Below, one piece after another: positions 1 to 7,370 of a stretch of DNA of 45,604 bases (position 1 is its first letter; the number at the start of each line of letters is the position of its first letter). The position numbers and the translations under genes are program-made. The DNA comes from an uncultured Deinococcota bacterium (GTDB lineage Bacteria > Deinococcota > Deinococci > Deinococcales > Trueperaceae): assembly GCA_947311535.1 (NCBI GenBank), contig CAMZLP010000117.1, positions 1-45,604 of the forward strand, written 5' to 3'. The notes under the pieces are model-generated. The model made no database searches, was not told where the DNA came from, and was given only the letters and a program-made list of their open reading frames with translations.

Positions 1-807
1 TAAATTAGGTGTCTCTGCAACCCCTGTCCAAATGATCCGATATCTACACGCTGCCCATTTAGTTTGTGATCTTCAATGTGTGGTTTAAGAAGATTTTTCA
101 CAATATCGTCAGATTTTATAGGAGAAACCTCAATATCTAATCCAACCCCCCACTGAGTAAGTTCATTATTTACGTCTGATTTAATGCCATCAATAGATAG
201 GCCACTTGCCTCTTCAGATTTAAATTCATCATTGAATTTTGTAAAGGCTGAATTCAAATCTTCAAATACGCTGCTACTTGAAACCACTTTCTTCATTACG
301 AGATTGACAAGATCTCTGAATGGTGATGGCCCTGTGGTTTTTAGAGTGTCTTCGATTTTGCTGACAGCAGGAATATATATTATTGAACCAAGTTTAGATG
401 AGGAAACGTTAGCGGCCCCATAGAAATTATTTTCTGACAAATAGCCATTTTCATAAGCATAAATATTGGATTGCTTAGCTTTAACTTTCCCTTGTTCAGA
501 AACAAAATATCTCCTTACCTTCAAAATCATGTCATCAGATTTATAAGCATCTCTCAATCCTTCCTGCTCTTCATCCGTAGTTATAAAGTGGAGTTCGACC
601 CAGGACTCATTATCCTCTGTATCTATTTTTGGAAAGTCTCTAGATTTTTCATATTTTATCCCATCTTCATAGAAGGTTCTTAGAGCGCTAAGCAGGTTGG
701 TTTTCCCTGAATTATTCTCACCAACAACAAGGCTGTAATCCGAAATATCAAAAGTGGCATCTAATATTGACCGAAAGTTGTGGATAGTTACATTCCTTAG
801 TTTCATC
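1..807 (-). CDS. OLD-family AAA ATPase, N-terminal part (gene runs off the window)
   Basis: The minus-strand frame is open from the ATG at 805-807 to base 1 (269 codons), so the gene continues beyond the left edge. It starts MKLRNVTIHNFRS, the RecF/SMC/OLD N-terminal strand pattern. The Walker A motif GENNSGKTN lies near residues 29-37, and GQGLQRHLI near residues 261-269 matches the start of the ABC-signature region of OLD ATPases. A GGAGA ribosome site sits 5 bases before the ATG. OLD proteins usually carry a C-terminal TOPRIM nuclease, and some (GajA) work with a UvrD-like helicase in Gabija defence; both would lie outside this window. Family assignment is firm at the ATPase level, but the defence role is inference. 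It contains no GCTCGAG word. Confidence 0.8.
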
Positions 808-1247
808 GTATCTCCGAATCTTTATTTTTTTGTGTATAACATAATATTCTACGGCAAAACCGCTGCATAACATACGTATCAACTTAGCAAACACCGCAAA
901 ATAAAAAAATTTCAGCAAAAATAGCCCTATACTTTTTGCCGTATAATGTGCCACAAACATGCTATTAGCTAGCGTCAAAATCAAAACCTCCAAATTATTG
1001 TTTATTATATCCAAAAAATAGTATTTTGTATACATAGAGATTAGTTATATAGTTTGTATAACTATATAGAAAGCTGCTAAAATTTTTAATATCAATTATC
1101 AAAACGCTTAATCGCGTCTATATTTTAATTATGACTGCCGGCTTGCTTTTTAAATTTTGCTTGGGGTTTATACATCTTCTCTTTAATTTGCCAATACTGA
1201 CATAGGGCTGTCAATTGCTGTTGATATATTGAACTCGGAGGTTGGAT
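808..1247. other. Intergenic region between divergent genes
   Basis: This is about 440 bases of AT-rich sequence between the OLD-type ATPase (minus) and the VOC gene (plus). It should hold both promoters. The only reading frames are low-complexity and overlap the ATPase start, so they look like chance. No tRNA, hairpin terminator or repeat was recognised. Confidence 0.5.
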
Positions 1248-1607
1248 ATGATTAATGGATTGCGTTCGGCATTTTACTATGTTGATGATATTAGAAAAGC
1301 GAAAGATTGGTATCAAGATGTTTTGGGGCTAAAGCCAAATTTTGATGAGCCATTTTATGTTGGTTTTACGGTAGCAGGCTACGAACTGGGCTTATTGCCT
1401 AAAACTGATGAAATAGTGTACGGCAATAATATTTCGGTGGCTTGGGGAGTTGATGATATTGATGAAGCCTATAAAACCCTATTGAATAAAGGAGCAAAAG
1501 AGCACAGTGCTCCACGTGATGTCGGTGGCGGTATTAAAGTTGCAACTGTGCTTGACCCATCTGGAAATATCTTTGAGATTATTTATAATCCACATTTTAA
1601 GCTCTAA
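1248..1607 (+). CDS. VOC (glyoxalase/bleomycin-resistance) family protein
   Basis: A 119-residue protein of single-VOC-domain length. The N-terminal FYYVDDIRKAKDWYQDVLGL and the C-terminal LDPSGNIFEIIYNP are the paired beta-alpha-beta-beta-beta signatures of the glyoxalase I fold, and the late Glu in FEIIY is at the usual metal-ligand position. Such proteins bind a metal and act as lyases, dioxygenases or antibiotic-binding proteins; the substrate cannot be told here. The start chosen is the ATG at 1248, 6 bases after GGAGG at 1237-1241; the upstream TTG at 1242 is too close to that site. Its stop lies only 7 bases from the end of the convergent permease gene. Confidence 0.8.
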   Translation: MINGLRSAFYYVDDIRKAKDWYQDVLGLKPNFDEPFYVGFTVAGYELGLLPKTDEIVYGNNISVAWGVDDIDEAYKTLLNKGAKEHSAPRDVGGGIKVATVLDPSGNIFEIIYNPHFKL

Positions 1608-1614
1608 TAATTTG

Positions 1615-2139
1615 CTACTTAGTTCTTTTACTCAAGGCGATTAAGCGCTCGGTTATTAGGCCCTGTGGTACCGAAAGCAGCGCCATTACCAGCATAAGAA
1701 TAATAGAATATAGCAGGCCAAAATATGCCAATAAAATAGGTAGCCATTGCAGCTTAATACCCCGATTGAATAAAAATGCTGCCAAGAACCTGTCTTTTAC
1801 GCCCTTTTGTTTTAAATCTTGCATGAGCGGATACCACATATAAATTGGACCAATAGAAATAATACCGGCAACTACGGCAATAAGCCAGCCTTTTAATGTT
1901 CCGCTTTCACCCATGTGCTTTTTTAGGATTTTATTGTCAACAAAATAGTTGCTGACCAACATTATTAAATAAACAAAGATAAAAATCGGTAAAATATTTA
2001 TTAATAATTTGCCATAAGCTTTTAGGATTATCAGCATTTTATCTGCTTGGAAGAAGTAGACCGATAGGTATAATAAAACTGCAATTATAAGAAAAATCCA
2101 TTCTGTTTTGAGTTTTTTGTTTGGGCTTGCTATCTTCAT
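1615..2139 (-). CDS. Permease half-protein (DUF318/ArsP-like), second half
   Basis: A 174-residue protein with about four hydrophobic segments. GWLIAVVAGIISIGPIYMWY contains the small-residue/proline signature also present, in another form, in the upstream partner. Family 'permease' PF03773 (ArsP/YraQ group) is normally a single protein of 300-plus residues; in some bacteria and archaea it is encoded as two adjacent halves, which fits this pair. The start ATG overlaps the stop of the upstream gene by 4 bases, implying translational coupling and a heterodimer. Arsenicals, metals or other substrates are possible; the sequence does not decide. Family call is moderately sure. Confidence 0.65.
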   Translation of the reverse strand: MKIASPNKKLKTEWIFLIIAVLLYLSVYFFQADKMLIILKAYGKLLINILPIFIFVYLIMLVSNYFVDNKILKKHMGESGTLKGWLIAVVAGIISIGPIYMWYPLMQDLKQKGVKDRFLAAFLFNRGIKLQWLPILLAYFGLLYSIILMLVMALLSVPQGLITERLIALSKRTK

Positions 2140-2570
2140 CTAAAAAACCCCATGATATAGACAGTAAGAATAGCGGTGATTATTGACATTACAAAGGCAG
2201 TTAAATTTCTAAAAATTGCAAATTCTTTGCCGAGCACAATTGATTCAGCTGGTAATTGGATAATGCCCACTGTGGTCCAAGCGGTTAAGAAAGCTGTAAC
2301 GGCTACTAAGCTGACTCCATTTTTTATAAAACCATCACCCAAGATATAAGCACTGATAGGGTTGCCCATCAATAAGCTACCTAATAGCGCGCCAATAAGC
2401 GAATCAGAAAATATATGACCACTAAAGAAATGACTATAAAATGATTTTGGCACTAAATTGTTTACCATGCTTACTATTAGCAGCATGCCAAGAATTATCG
2501 GTAATACCTTCAAAAAGGCTTTTTGAGCTTTTTTATTGGCTTGCTTCAGTTTTTGTTTGTTTATTTTCAT
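2136..2570 (-). CDS. Permease half-protein (DUF318/ArsP-like), first half
   Basis: A 144-residue membrane protein with a basic, Lys-rich N-terminus followed by about four hydrophobic segments. IGALLGSLLMGNPISAYILG is the recognisable part: the Gly-Asn-Pro loop is typical of the PF03773 permease family. It is followed after a 4-base overlap by a second half-protein. The Cys-rich HTH regulator immediately upstream on the same strand (61-base gap) probably controls the pair, giving a three-gene operon of regulator, permease half, permease half. Such permeases export small molecules such as organoarsenicals; the substrate here is unknown. Confidence 0.65.
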   Translation of the reverse strand: MKINKQKLKQANKKAQKAFLKVLPIILGMLLIVSMVNNLVPKSFYSHFFSGHIFSDSLIGALLGSLLMGNPISAYILGDGFIKNGVSLVAVTAFLTAWTTVGIIQLPAESIVLGKEFAIFRNLTAFVMSIITAILTVYIMGFFR

Positions 2571-2631
2571 GTATTAACTCCAAGAACAGCTTAGCATTGT
2601 CTTTTGCTAACAAATGCCCCATATTCCAGAA

Positions 2632-3231
2632 TTAGTTTTTAGCAATAATAAAGTGACAGGCTCGTTCACCATCTCGTTGGCAACTCGGGCGTTCAGCTTC
2701 TAGGCCGGTTGCCTTATTCACTACTTTTGGTAGCAAATCGCAGACTTCTACAAATTTACAGCCTGTATCTTTATACAGGCAGTTATAGGCTTGGATTTCA
2801 TAGCTGCCGCTGTGCTCGCTCATTGCTCCTAGCATTTCACCGTAGTCTAATTGATGTAAGAGTTGAACTAATAATTCTTTATCTGCTAAATCTTTTAAAT
2901 TTGGTTTTAAATCATCGGCAATAGTATTAGCGACTTCTTCCATGATAGTTGCTAGATTGCCTTGTTTTTCTGCAACTGATAAAACTAGATTTAATAATTC
3001 TTTATAGCGCTTAGGAAAGACACCCTCAGCAGCGATGCTGAGCATGTATTTTTTGGCAGGTCTGCCTACTTTATTTCTTTCTACTTCGTTTTCTATTAGG
3101 CCATCTTGGGCTAGGTTTTTTAGATGATAGCGAATAGCGTTTTCACTAATACCAATTTCTTTTATTAACTCCTGAGTGCTTGTAGGGCCATATCTTTTGA
3201 GATGCTCGAGTATATTCTGTCGACTATTCAT
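2632..3231 (-). CDS. HTH transcriptional regulator with C-terminal cysteine cluster (SufR/ArsR-like)
   Basis: A 199-residue protein. Residues 1-65 form a winged helix-turn-helix, with STQELIKEIGISENAIRYHL as the helix-turn-helix and KVGRPAKKY as the wing, the pattern of the DeoR/ArsR-like SufR group. The C-terminal part has cysteines at 151, 158, 164, 184 and 192; the C151-x12-C164 spacing and the late cysteine pair resemble the Fe-S-binding region of SufR. It is therefore probably a redox- or metal-responsive repressor. It precedes the two permease halves on the same strand, which are its likely targets. What it senses (Fe-S status, metal or arsenic) is inference. A GCTCGAG word lies at 3204-3210. 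Confidence 0.75.
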   Translation of the reverse strand: MNSRQNILEHLKRYGPTSTQELIKEIGISENAIRYHLKNLAQDGLIENEVERNKVGRPAKKYMLSIAAEGVFPKRYKELLNLVLSVAEKQGNLATIMEEVANTIADDLKPNLKDLADKELLVQLLHQLDYGEMLGAMSEHSGSYEIQAYNCLYKDTGCKFVEVCDLLPKVVNKATGLEAERPSCQRDGERACHFIIAKN

Positions 3232-3263
3232 TTACACAACTTACAGTAAATTACTATGAGAAA

Positions 3264-3665
3264 CTAAGTTAATTCTTCAAAGAAATCAAAAGCCTGAACT
3301 TTTTTGTCAAAACTAATTATGCTTGTTGCACCCAAGTCTTTTGCTGCTAATGCTATAAATAGGTCAGCAAGATCAAGGCTTGGATACTCTGGAGCAAGTT
3401 TAACTAATTGTTCTAAAATATTTCTAGATTGGAAGAATAAAAATTCTAAGCCTAAAATATCATCTAGGGCAGAAATGATATCTTTTCTGGGTGTTTTAAA
3501 TGAAGTTTTTAGAACCCAGAATATTTCAATAATCACTAACTGGCTTATTAATAATGTTTGGTTATTTTGCTCAGCCATTTCAAAAAGTTCGTTAACTAGT
3601 TGATATTGCTTTAGGTTATCAGCAGTCAAAAACCTAATAAGAATATTTGTGTCTAAGGCTTTCAC
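3264..3665 (-). CDS. vapC: VapC-type PIN-domain toxin
   Basis: A 133-residue PIN domain of normal full length. The acidic residues expected for the Mg-dependent RNase site are visible: D5 in KALDTNILIRF, E47 in IIEIFW, D98/D101 in SLDLADLFIALA and D120 in ISFDKK. PIN toxins of type II systems cleave tRNA or other RNA and are held inactive by the cognate antitoxin. The gene begins 4 bases inside the end of the upstream AbrB-type antitoxin gene (ATGA-type overlap), the usual arrangement. It looks intact, unlike the decayed VapC at 44271. Confidence 0.85.
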   Translation of the reverse strand: MKALDTNILIRFLTADNLKQYQLVNELFEMAEQNNQTLLISQLVIIEIFWVLKTSFKTPRKDIISALDDILGLEFLFFQSRNILEQLVKLAPEYPSLDLADLFIALAAKDLGATSIISFDKKVQAFDFFEELT

Positions 3666-3913
3666 TTATTATACTTTTGCCTAAATATCTCGGCGACGGC
3701 TTCATCCATTTCTTTGATGCTATAGGTTTTTGTTACATACTTACTAAGGATTCCAGCAACGTCTTCGATTCTGGTAGTTTTGCGTTTTAGAGCCATTAGC
3801 CTTCCGCCCTCAAGATTAAATTCGATTTTATCACCAGCTCTTAGATCCAAACTATCTCTAATCTCTTTTGGGATGGTTATTTGCCCTTTTGAGGTTAAAG
3901 TTGCTACTGCCAT
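3662..3913 (-). CDS. vapB: VapB antitoxin, AbrB/SpoVT family
   Basis: An 83-residue protein. The N-terminal ATLTSKGQITIPKEIRDSL followed by AGDKIEF is the swapped-hairpin AbrB/MazE DNA-binding domain; the C-terminal 35 residues would wrap the toxin. It lies directly upstream of the PIN toxin and overlaps it by 4 bases. A strong AAGGAGG-type ribosome site precedes the ATG. The promoter sits within an inverted repeat immediately upstream (see 3937-3978), consistent with autorepression by the VapBC complex. Confidence 0.85.
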   Translation of the reverse strand: MAVATLTSKGQITIPKEIRDSLDLRAGDKIEFNLEGGRLMALKRKTTRIEDVAGILSKYVTKTYSIKEMDEAVAEIFRQKYNK

Positions 3914-3936
3914 AATATCCTCCTTACTAGAAATTA

Positions 3937-3978
3937 ATTCCTTATATTATTATAAAGTAAGGAATAGGAGATGTCAAA
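3937..3978 (-). promoter_or_regulatory. vapBC promoter inside an inverted-repeat operator
   Basis: On the minus strand, TTGACA (3973-3978) and TATAAT (3949-3954) are perfect sigma-70 hexamers with an 18-base spacer. The -10 lies inside an inverted repeat with arms ATTCCTTA (3937-3944) and TAAGGAAT (3958-3965), 13 bases apart. Binding of AbrB-type antitoxin to the arms would block the promoter. This fits the conditional cooperativity seen in type II toxin-antitoxin operons; binding itself is inferred. Confidence 0.7.
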
Positions 3979-4069
3979 ATGCTAAACGCTTCTTTACACA
4001 ATAAACACCATATAAATACCCAAAACAATGTAATATAATTAACGTATGAAACTTTGAAAGGAGTTTTTT

Positions 4070-4276
4070 ATGCCTTGTAATAGTGGAGGAATGGAAAGAA
4101 TTATTCGTGGAGTTTTGGGTGTTGTTTTAGTTTTGGCATGGCTGCTACACTGGGTTCCTGGTACATTGGGTTTGATTTTAGGTATTTTAGGGGCAGTGTT
4201 TGTAGTCACTGCTGCGATTGGTTTTTGCCCAATATTTGCAGTACTCAAAATAAATACTTGTAAAACTAAAAGCTAA
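4070..4276 (+). CDS. DUF2892 (YgaP-like) inner membrane protein
   Basis: A 68-residue protein with two hydrophobic segments separated by a short turn. MERIIRGVLGVVLVLAWLL and the following GFCPIFAVLKINTC are typical of PF11127 (DUF2892), where the cysteines near the second helix are common. In some bacteria this domain is fused to rhodanese (YgaP). AAAGGAG precedes the ATG by about 7 bases. It stands alone between vapB (divergent) and the sensor kinase (convergent), with a terminator directly after it. Confidence 0.8.
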   Translation: MPCNSGGMERIIRGVLGVVLVLAWLLHWVPGTLGLILGILGAVFVVTAAIGFCPIFAVLKINTCKTKS

Positions 4277-4292
4277 TTAATTTAATTTTTTT

Positions 4293-4329
4293 AAGCCTAG
4301 TTCCAATAATTTGGGGCTAGGCTTTTTTT
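4293..4329 (+). terminator. Rho-independent terminator after the DUF2892 gene
   Basis: AAGCCTAG (4293-4300) pairs with CTAGGCTT (4317-4324) and runs straight into a T8 tract. The tract ends at the stop codon of the convergent kinase gene. Confidence 0.8.
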
Positions 4330-5450
4330 TAATTCATTGCTGGTCTATTTAAAGCCTCAGTTTTAATAGCTGATTTTTCTTTGTTTAGGCTGCTTAAAAG
4401 AAAGTAGAACTTACTACCTTTGCCTAGCTCAGTTTTTACCATTAGCTCGCTGCCATGGGCTCGAGCATAGTGCTTGGCTATAGTTAAACCAATACCGCTG
4501 CCCTGACCATCACTGTAAATTCTAGATTTATCAACCCGATAAAAACGCTTAAAAATATGTTTTACGTCAATCTCGGCAATGCCTTCACCAAAATCTTCTA
4601 CGCTTATTTCTACTTTATTTTTTAAAAGCTTTGTTGCTAATTTAATTTTACTATTATTGGGGCTATGCCTGATTGCATTAGTTATAAGATTATTTAGGAT
4701 TTGCTCGAGCCTGGCTGAGTCTGCCATAATCATAATTGCTTCCGAGCTAATATCTAGTTCCAGATTAATATTTTTTACCGCTAGCCTTGGTTCAAAAGAC
4801 ATAGCAAGCCGTCTTAAAATTACATGTAAATCTTGCTCCTTTAATTCTAAATTAAAGTCACCAATTTCTACTTTAGAAAGCAGTGATAAGTCATTAATTA
4901 CTCGCTCTAAGCGATGAATTTGCCTTTTGCAAGCTGATAAAGTCGCTTCGTCAGCTTCAAAATGTCCATCTTCCATGCCTTCAATAAAACCTTGTAAACT
5001 GCTTAAGGGGGTGCTTAATTCATGGCCTATATTGGCTATTAATTCTATCCGCCTAGTTTCATTATGATGCAAGGAACCTGCCATTTCATTAAATGAGCTA
5101 ACTAAATCTGAAATTTCATTAGACATTTCAAGATTCAAACGTTCATCATAGTTGCCATTAGAAATCCTTTTACTAGCCTGAGTTAGGCGTTTAATAGGCT
5201 TTGTTAATGTTTTAGAAATCCCTAAGCTAAGTAAAATTGCAATAGCTGATGAAATACCTAAGCTAATTACCATGCTATTTCGGGCAGCCATTTTGCAACT
5301 ATCAGCAGAAATAACTGAGCTATTAGTTTTAAGGCTCATTAAATAAGGGGTTATAAAAGTAGTAGAAAGATAGAGCATAGAAGCGGTAATAGCCACAATA
5401 AAAATATGGGTGCTTAGTAATTGTTCAAATAGGCCTTTGTTATTTTTCAT
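4329..5450 (-). CDS. Sensor histidine kinase of an OmpR-type two-component system
   Basis: A 373-residue membrane kinase. Two hydrophobic segments (about residues 12-32 and 60-80) flank a very short extracytoplasmic loop. A HAMP domain follows (TKPIKRLTQASKRISNGNYD, about 83-102), then the H-box IANIGHELSTPLSS with H143, the N-box NLITNAIRHSPNN, G1 DFGEGIAEID and G2 GQGSGIGLTIAKHYA. The short sensor loop suggests that it senses the membrane, a partner protein or its transmembrane region. It overlaps the response regulator gene by 11 bases and is co-transcribed with it. Two GCTCGAGC copies lie inside (4459, 4703). Confidence 0.9.
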   Translation of the reverse strand: MKNNKGLFEQLLSTHIFIVAITASMLYLSTTFITPYLMSLKTNSSVISADSCKMAARNSMVISLGISSAIAILLSLGISKTLTKPIKRLTQASKRISNGNYDERLNLEMSNEISDLVSSFNEMAGSLHHNETRRIELIANIGHELSTPLSSLQGFIEGMEDGHFEADEATLSACKRQIHRLERVINDLSLLSKVEIGDFNLELKEQDLHVILRRLAMSFEPRLAVKNINLELDISSEAIMIMADSARLEQILNNLITNAIRHSPNNSKIKLATKLLKNKVEISVEDFGEGIAEIDVKHIFKRFYRVDKSRIYSDGQGSGIGLTIAKHYARAHGSELMVKTELGKGSKFYFLLSSLNKEKSAIKTEALNRPAMN

Positions 5451-6153
5451 TATCTAATTCTAACTTATAACCAATCTTACGAATGGTTTTGATAACTGCA
5501 CTGCAATTGCTAGCTTTTAATTTTTGACGTAAATTATATATATGCACATCAACCACTCGGTCAACGCCCAAGTAATCTAATCCCCAGACATTGTCTAATA
5601 ATTCGTTGCGTTGATATACCTTATTGATATTTGTTGCCAATAAAAATAATAAATCAAATTCTAAGGTAGTCAATTCTAAAGCTTTGTCGTTTATTTTAGC
5701 TGTTCTGCTATTTAGGTTTAGTTTTAAATTGCCTAAGTCAATTTCTTCATTAACCGTTGTTCTACGTAATATTGCCTTTATTCTGGCCAATAATTCACGT
5801 GGGCTAAAAGGTTTGGTCAAATAATCGTCGGCACCTAGTTCTAGGCCGTTGATTCTGTCTATTTCTTCTCGTTTAGCAGTGAGCATAATTACAGCGGTAT
5901 CGTGGGTTTTGCGGAGCTCTTTGATTAGGCTCGAGCCGTCCAATTTTGGTAGCATAAGGTCTAAAACTATCAAATCTATGTCATCTGACAAAGCCTTATT
6001 TAAGCCATCAATACCATTATTGGCGGTTTCTACAATATACTTAGCTTGTTTTAAATATGTTTCCACTATCAAGCTAATGTCAGGGTCGTCTTCAATTAAT
6101 AATATCCGCTTAGCTTTGCTTAATTTATTCAACTTAGTCTTTTCTGCAATCAT
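5440..6153 (-). CDS. OmpR/PhoB-family response regulator
   Basis: A 237-residue protein. The receiver domain (about 15-130) has the acidic pair E21-D22-D23, the phospho-acceptor D65 in LIVLDLMLPKLDG, T92 and K114 in DDYLTKPFSPREL. The C-terminal winged helix (about 140-235) carries LTTLEFDLLFLLA and VVDVHIYNLRQKL, the usual OmpR/PhoB signatures. It is transcribed with the kinase that follows and is divergent from the cytochrome P460-like gene, so that gene is a candidate target. A GGCTCGAGCC copy lies at 5928-5937, read as Gly-Ser-Ser-Leu. Confidence 0.92.
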   Translation of the reverse strand: MIAEKTKLNKLSKAKRILLIEDDPDISLIVETYLKQAKYIVETANNGIDGLNKALSDDIDLIVLDLMLPKLDGSSLIKELRKTHDTAVIMLTAKREEIDRINGLELGADDYLTKPFSPRELLARIKAILRRTTVNEEIDLGNLKLNLNSRTAKINDKALELTTLEFDLLFLLATNINKVYQRNELLDNVWGLDYLGVDRVVDVHIYNLRQKLKASNCSAVIKTIRKIGYKLELDNEK

Positions 6154-6285
6154 TATTATTATCCTAGTATATAAATATTAAGCTTATATAAAGAACTAGT
6201 ATTAAGCCTTAAGGAAAAATTTCTGTAAAAAAGAATACCGAGTTTAAATGTGCTTTGCCAATAGACTTGGGTTTGGAGGTAGAAA

Positions 6286-6774
6286 ATGAAAAAATGGATT
6301 ATAGGACTATTATTAATTACTGCACTTTCTATAGGAGTTAGTGTATTTGCCCAAATGGGTGGAGATAGTTTTGCCGCAGAACATCAGTGGGGATTTTTGC
6401 AGTCTCAGGATTACTCAAAAACTTGGCACTTTATTCAAGACAAGCCAATGGGCATGTACAAAGGGGCAGAGCCACACGGTGCACAATTGCAAACATTTGT
6501 TAATAACATAGCATTTGATGCAATCAATGCCAAAAATGGTAGTTACCCTTATGGTTCAATTATTGTCAAAGAAAACTATTCACCAGAAGGCATGCTAGGT
6601 GCTGTAACTGTTATGCAAAAAATCAAAGGCTTTAATCCAGATGCAGGTGATTGGGCTTGGGTAAAGTATAAAGCAGACGGCGAAGTTCTAAAAGCTGGCA
6701 AAGTTGATGGTTGTATTGCTTGCCATAGCGCTATGGCTGCTCAAGACTATGTTTGGACTACTACAATAAAATAA
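6286..6774 (+). CDS. Exported cytochrome P460-like haem protein
   Basis: A 162-residue protein with a signal peptide (MKKWIIGLLLITALSIGVSVFA, cut near residue 22). The single c-type haem motif C143-I-A-C146-H147 near the C-terminus, with GDWAWVKYKADGEV just before it, is the layout of cytochrome P460 / cytochrome c-prime beta. P460 proteins oxidise hydroxylamine or bind NO; the relatives without the Lys-haem cross-link bind NO and CO. Which type this is cannot be settled by eye. GGAGG lies 7 bases before the ATG. The gene is divergent from the two-component system and ends at a strong terminator. Confidence 0.8.
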   Translation: MKKWIIGLLLITALSIGVSVFAQMGGDSFAAEHQWGFLQSQDYSKTWHFIQDKPMGMYKGAEPHGAQLQTFVNNIAFDAINAKNGSYPYGSIIVKENYSPEGMLGAVTVMQKIKGFNPDAGDWAWVKYKADGEVLKAGKVDGCIACHSAMAAQDYVWTTTIK

Positions 6775-6798
6775 GATTGTAGGTTAATGTTGTTTTTA

Positions 6799-6830
6799 AG
6801 CCACTGTTTCTACAGTGGCTTTTATTTTAT
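6799..6830 (+). terminator. Rho-independent terminator after the P460-like gene
   Basis: AGCCACTGT (6799-6807) pairs perfectly with ACAGTGGCT (6812-6820) across the loop TTCT. A T-rich tail follows. Confidence 0.85.
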
Positions 6831-6915
6831 TACAAAACGTGCATATGCACCAAAGATTCTCTCATCAAATGCTAATATTTATTTGTAGGTAAAACTATTT
6901 TCAAAGGAGAACAGT

Positions 6916-6996
6916 ATGCATCGTTTCATTTTATTAGGAATATTTTCACTTTTTATCCTTTGGAGTTTTTTCTATCAGTCAGGATCTGCTGAATAA
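6916..6996 (+). CDS. Predicted 26-residue single-helix membrane peptide
   Basis: The ATG at 6916 opens a 26-codon frame that begins MHRFILLGIFSLFILWSFFY and ends in QSGSAE. It reads as one hydrophobic helix followed by a short polar tail. An AAAGGAGA ribosome site lies 5 bases upstream, as good as that of any confirmed gene here. It follows the P460 terminator, so it would need its own promoter. No homologue is recognised and function is unknown; small helical proteins often attach to membrane complexes or transporters. Chance is possible given the length. Confidence 0.5.
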   Translation: MHRFILLGIFSLFILWSFFYQSGSAE

Positions 6997-7370
6997 TGCT
7001 GTCCTTAGCAAGCAATTTGCCTAAATAAAAAAACATCTTTTTGAGTCTAACCACAACAATTTGCAGTAAATTTAGCAAAGCTAAAAAATGGCTAAGATAG
7101 CTAAATCATAATAGTTTGCCATAGGCATCAAGTGAAAATTTGCCGTATTGACTGAGCAAAGCAAATTGAAATGTTTCATTTAATAATTGCTTTGTACTAT
7201 CTTTATTTGGCTGCGCCTAAACAAGATATAAACTGTCTCTAAAATTGCGTATCCTTTATGGTTTTTAAAAAATGCTAGTGTCGCCTTATAAAAAAGTGAT
7301 AGCTAGCCTTATTTTTTGCTTATTAAATAGTATTTTGTAGAAGTAGAAAATCTATGCTTTTTGGAGAATT
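6997..7370. other. Intergenic region upstream of the large lipoprotein
   Basis: About 370 AT-rich bases follow the small peptide. No convincing frame, tRNA, terminator or repeat was found. The 3' end contains the GGAGA ribosome site of the lipoprotein gene and presumably its promoter. Confidence 0.4.

Noticed and set aside
748-1035. 95-codon minus-strand frame upstream of and overlapping the OLD-type ATPase start
   Set aside because: The composition is that of translated AT-rich intergenic DNA, with no ribosome site, and it overlaps the well-supported ATPase start in another frame.
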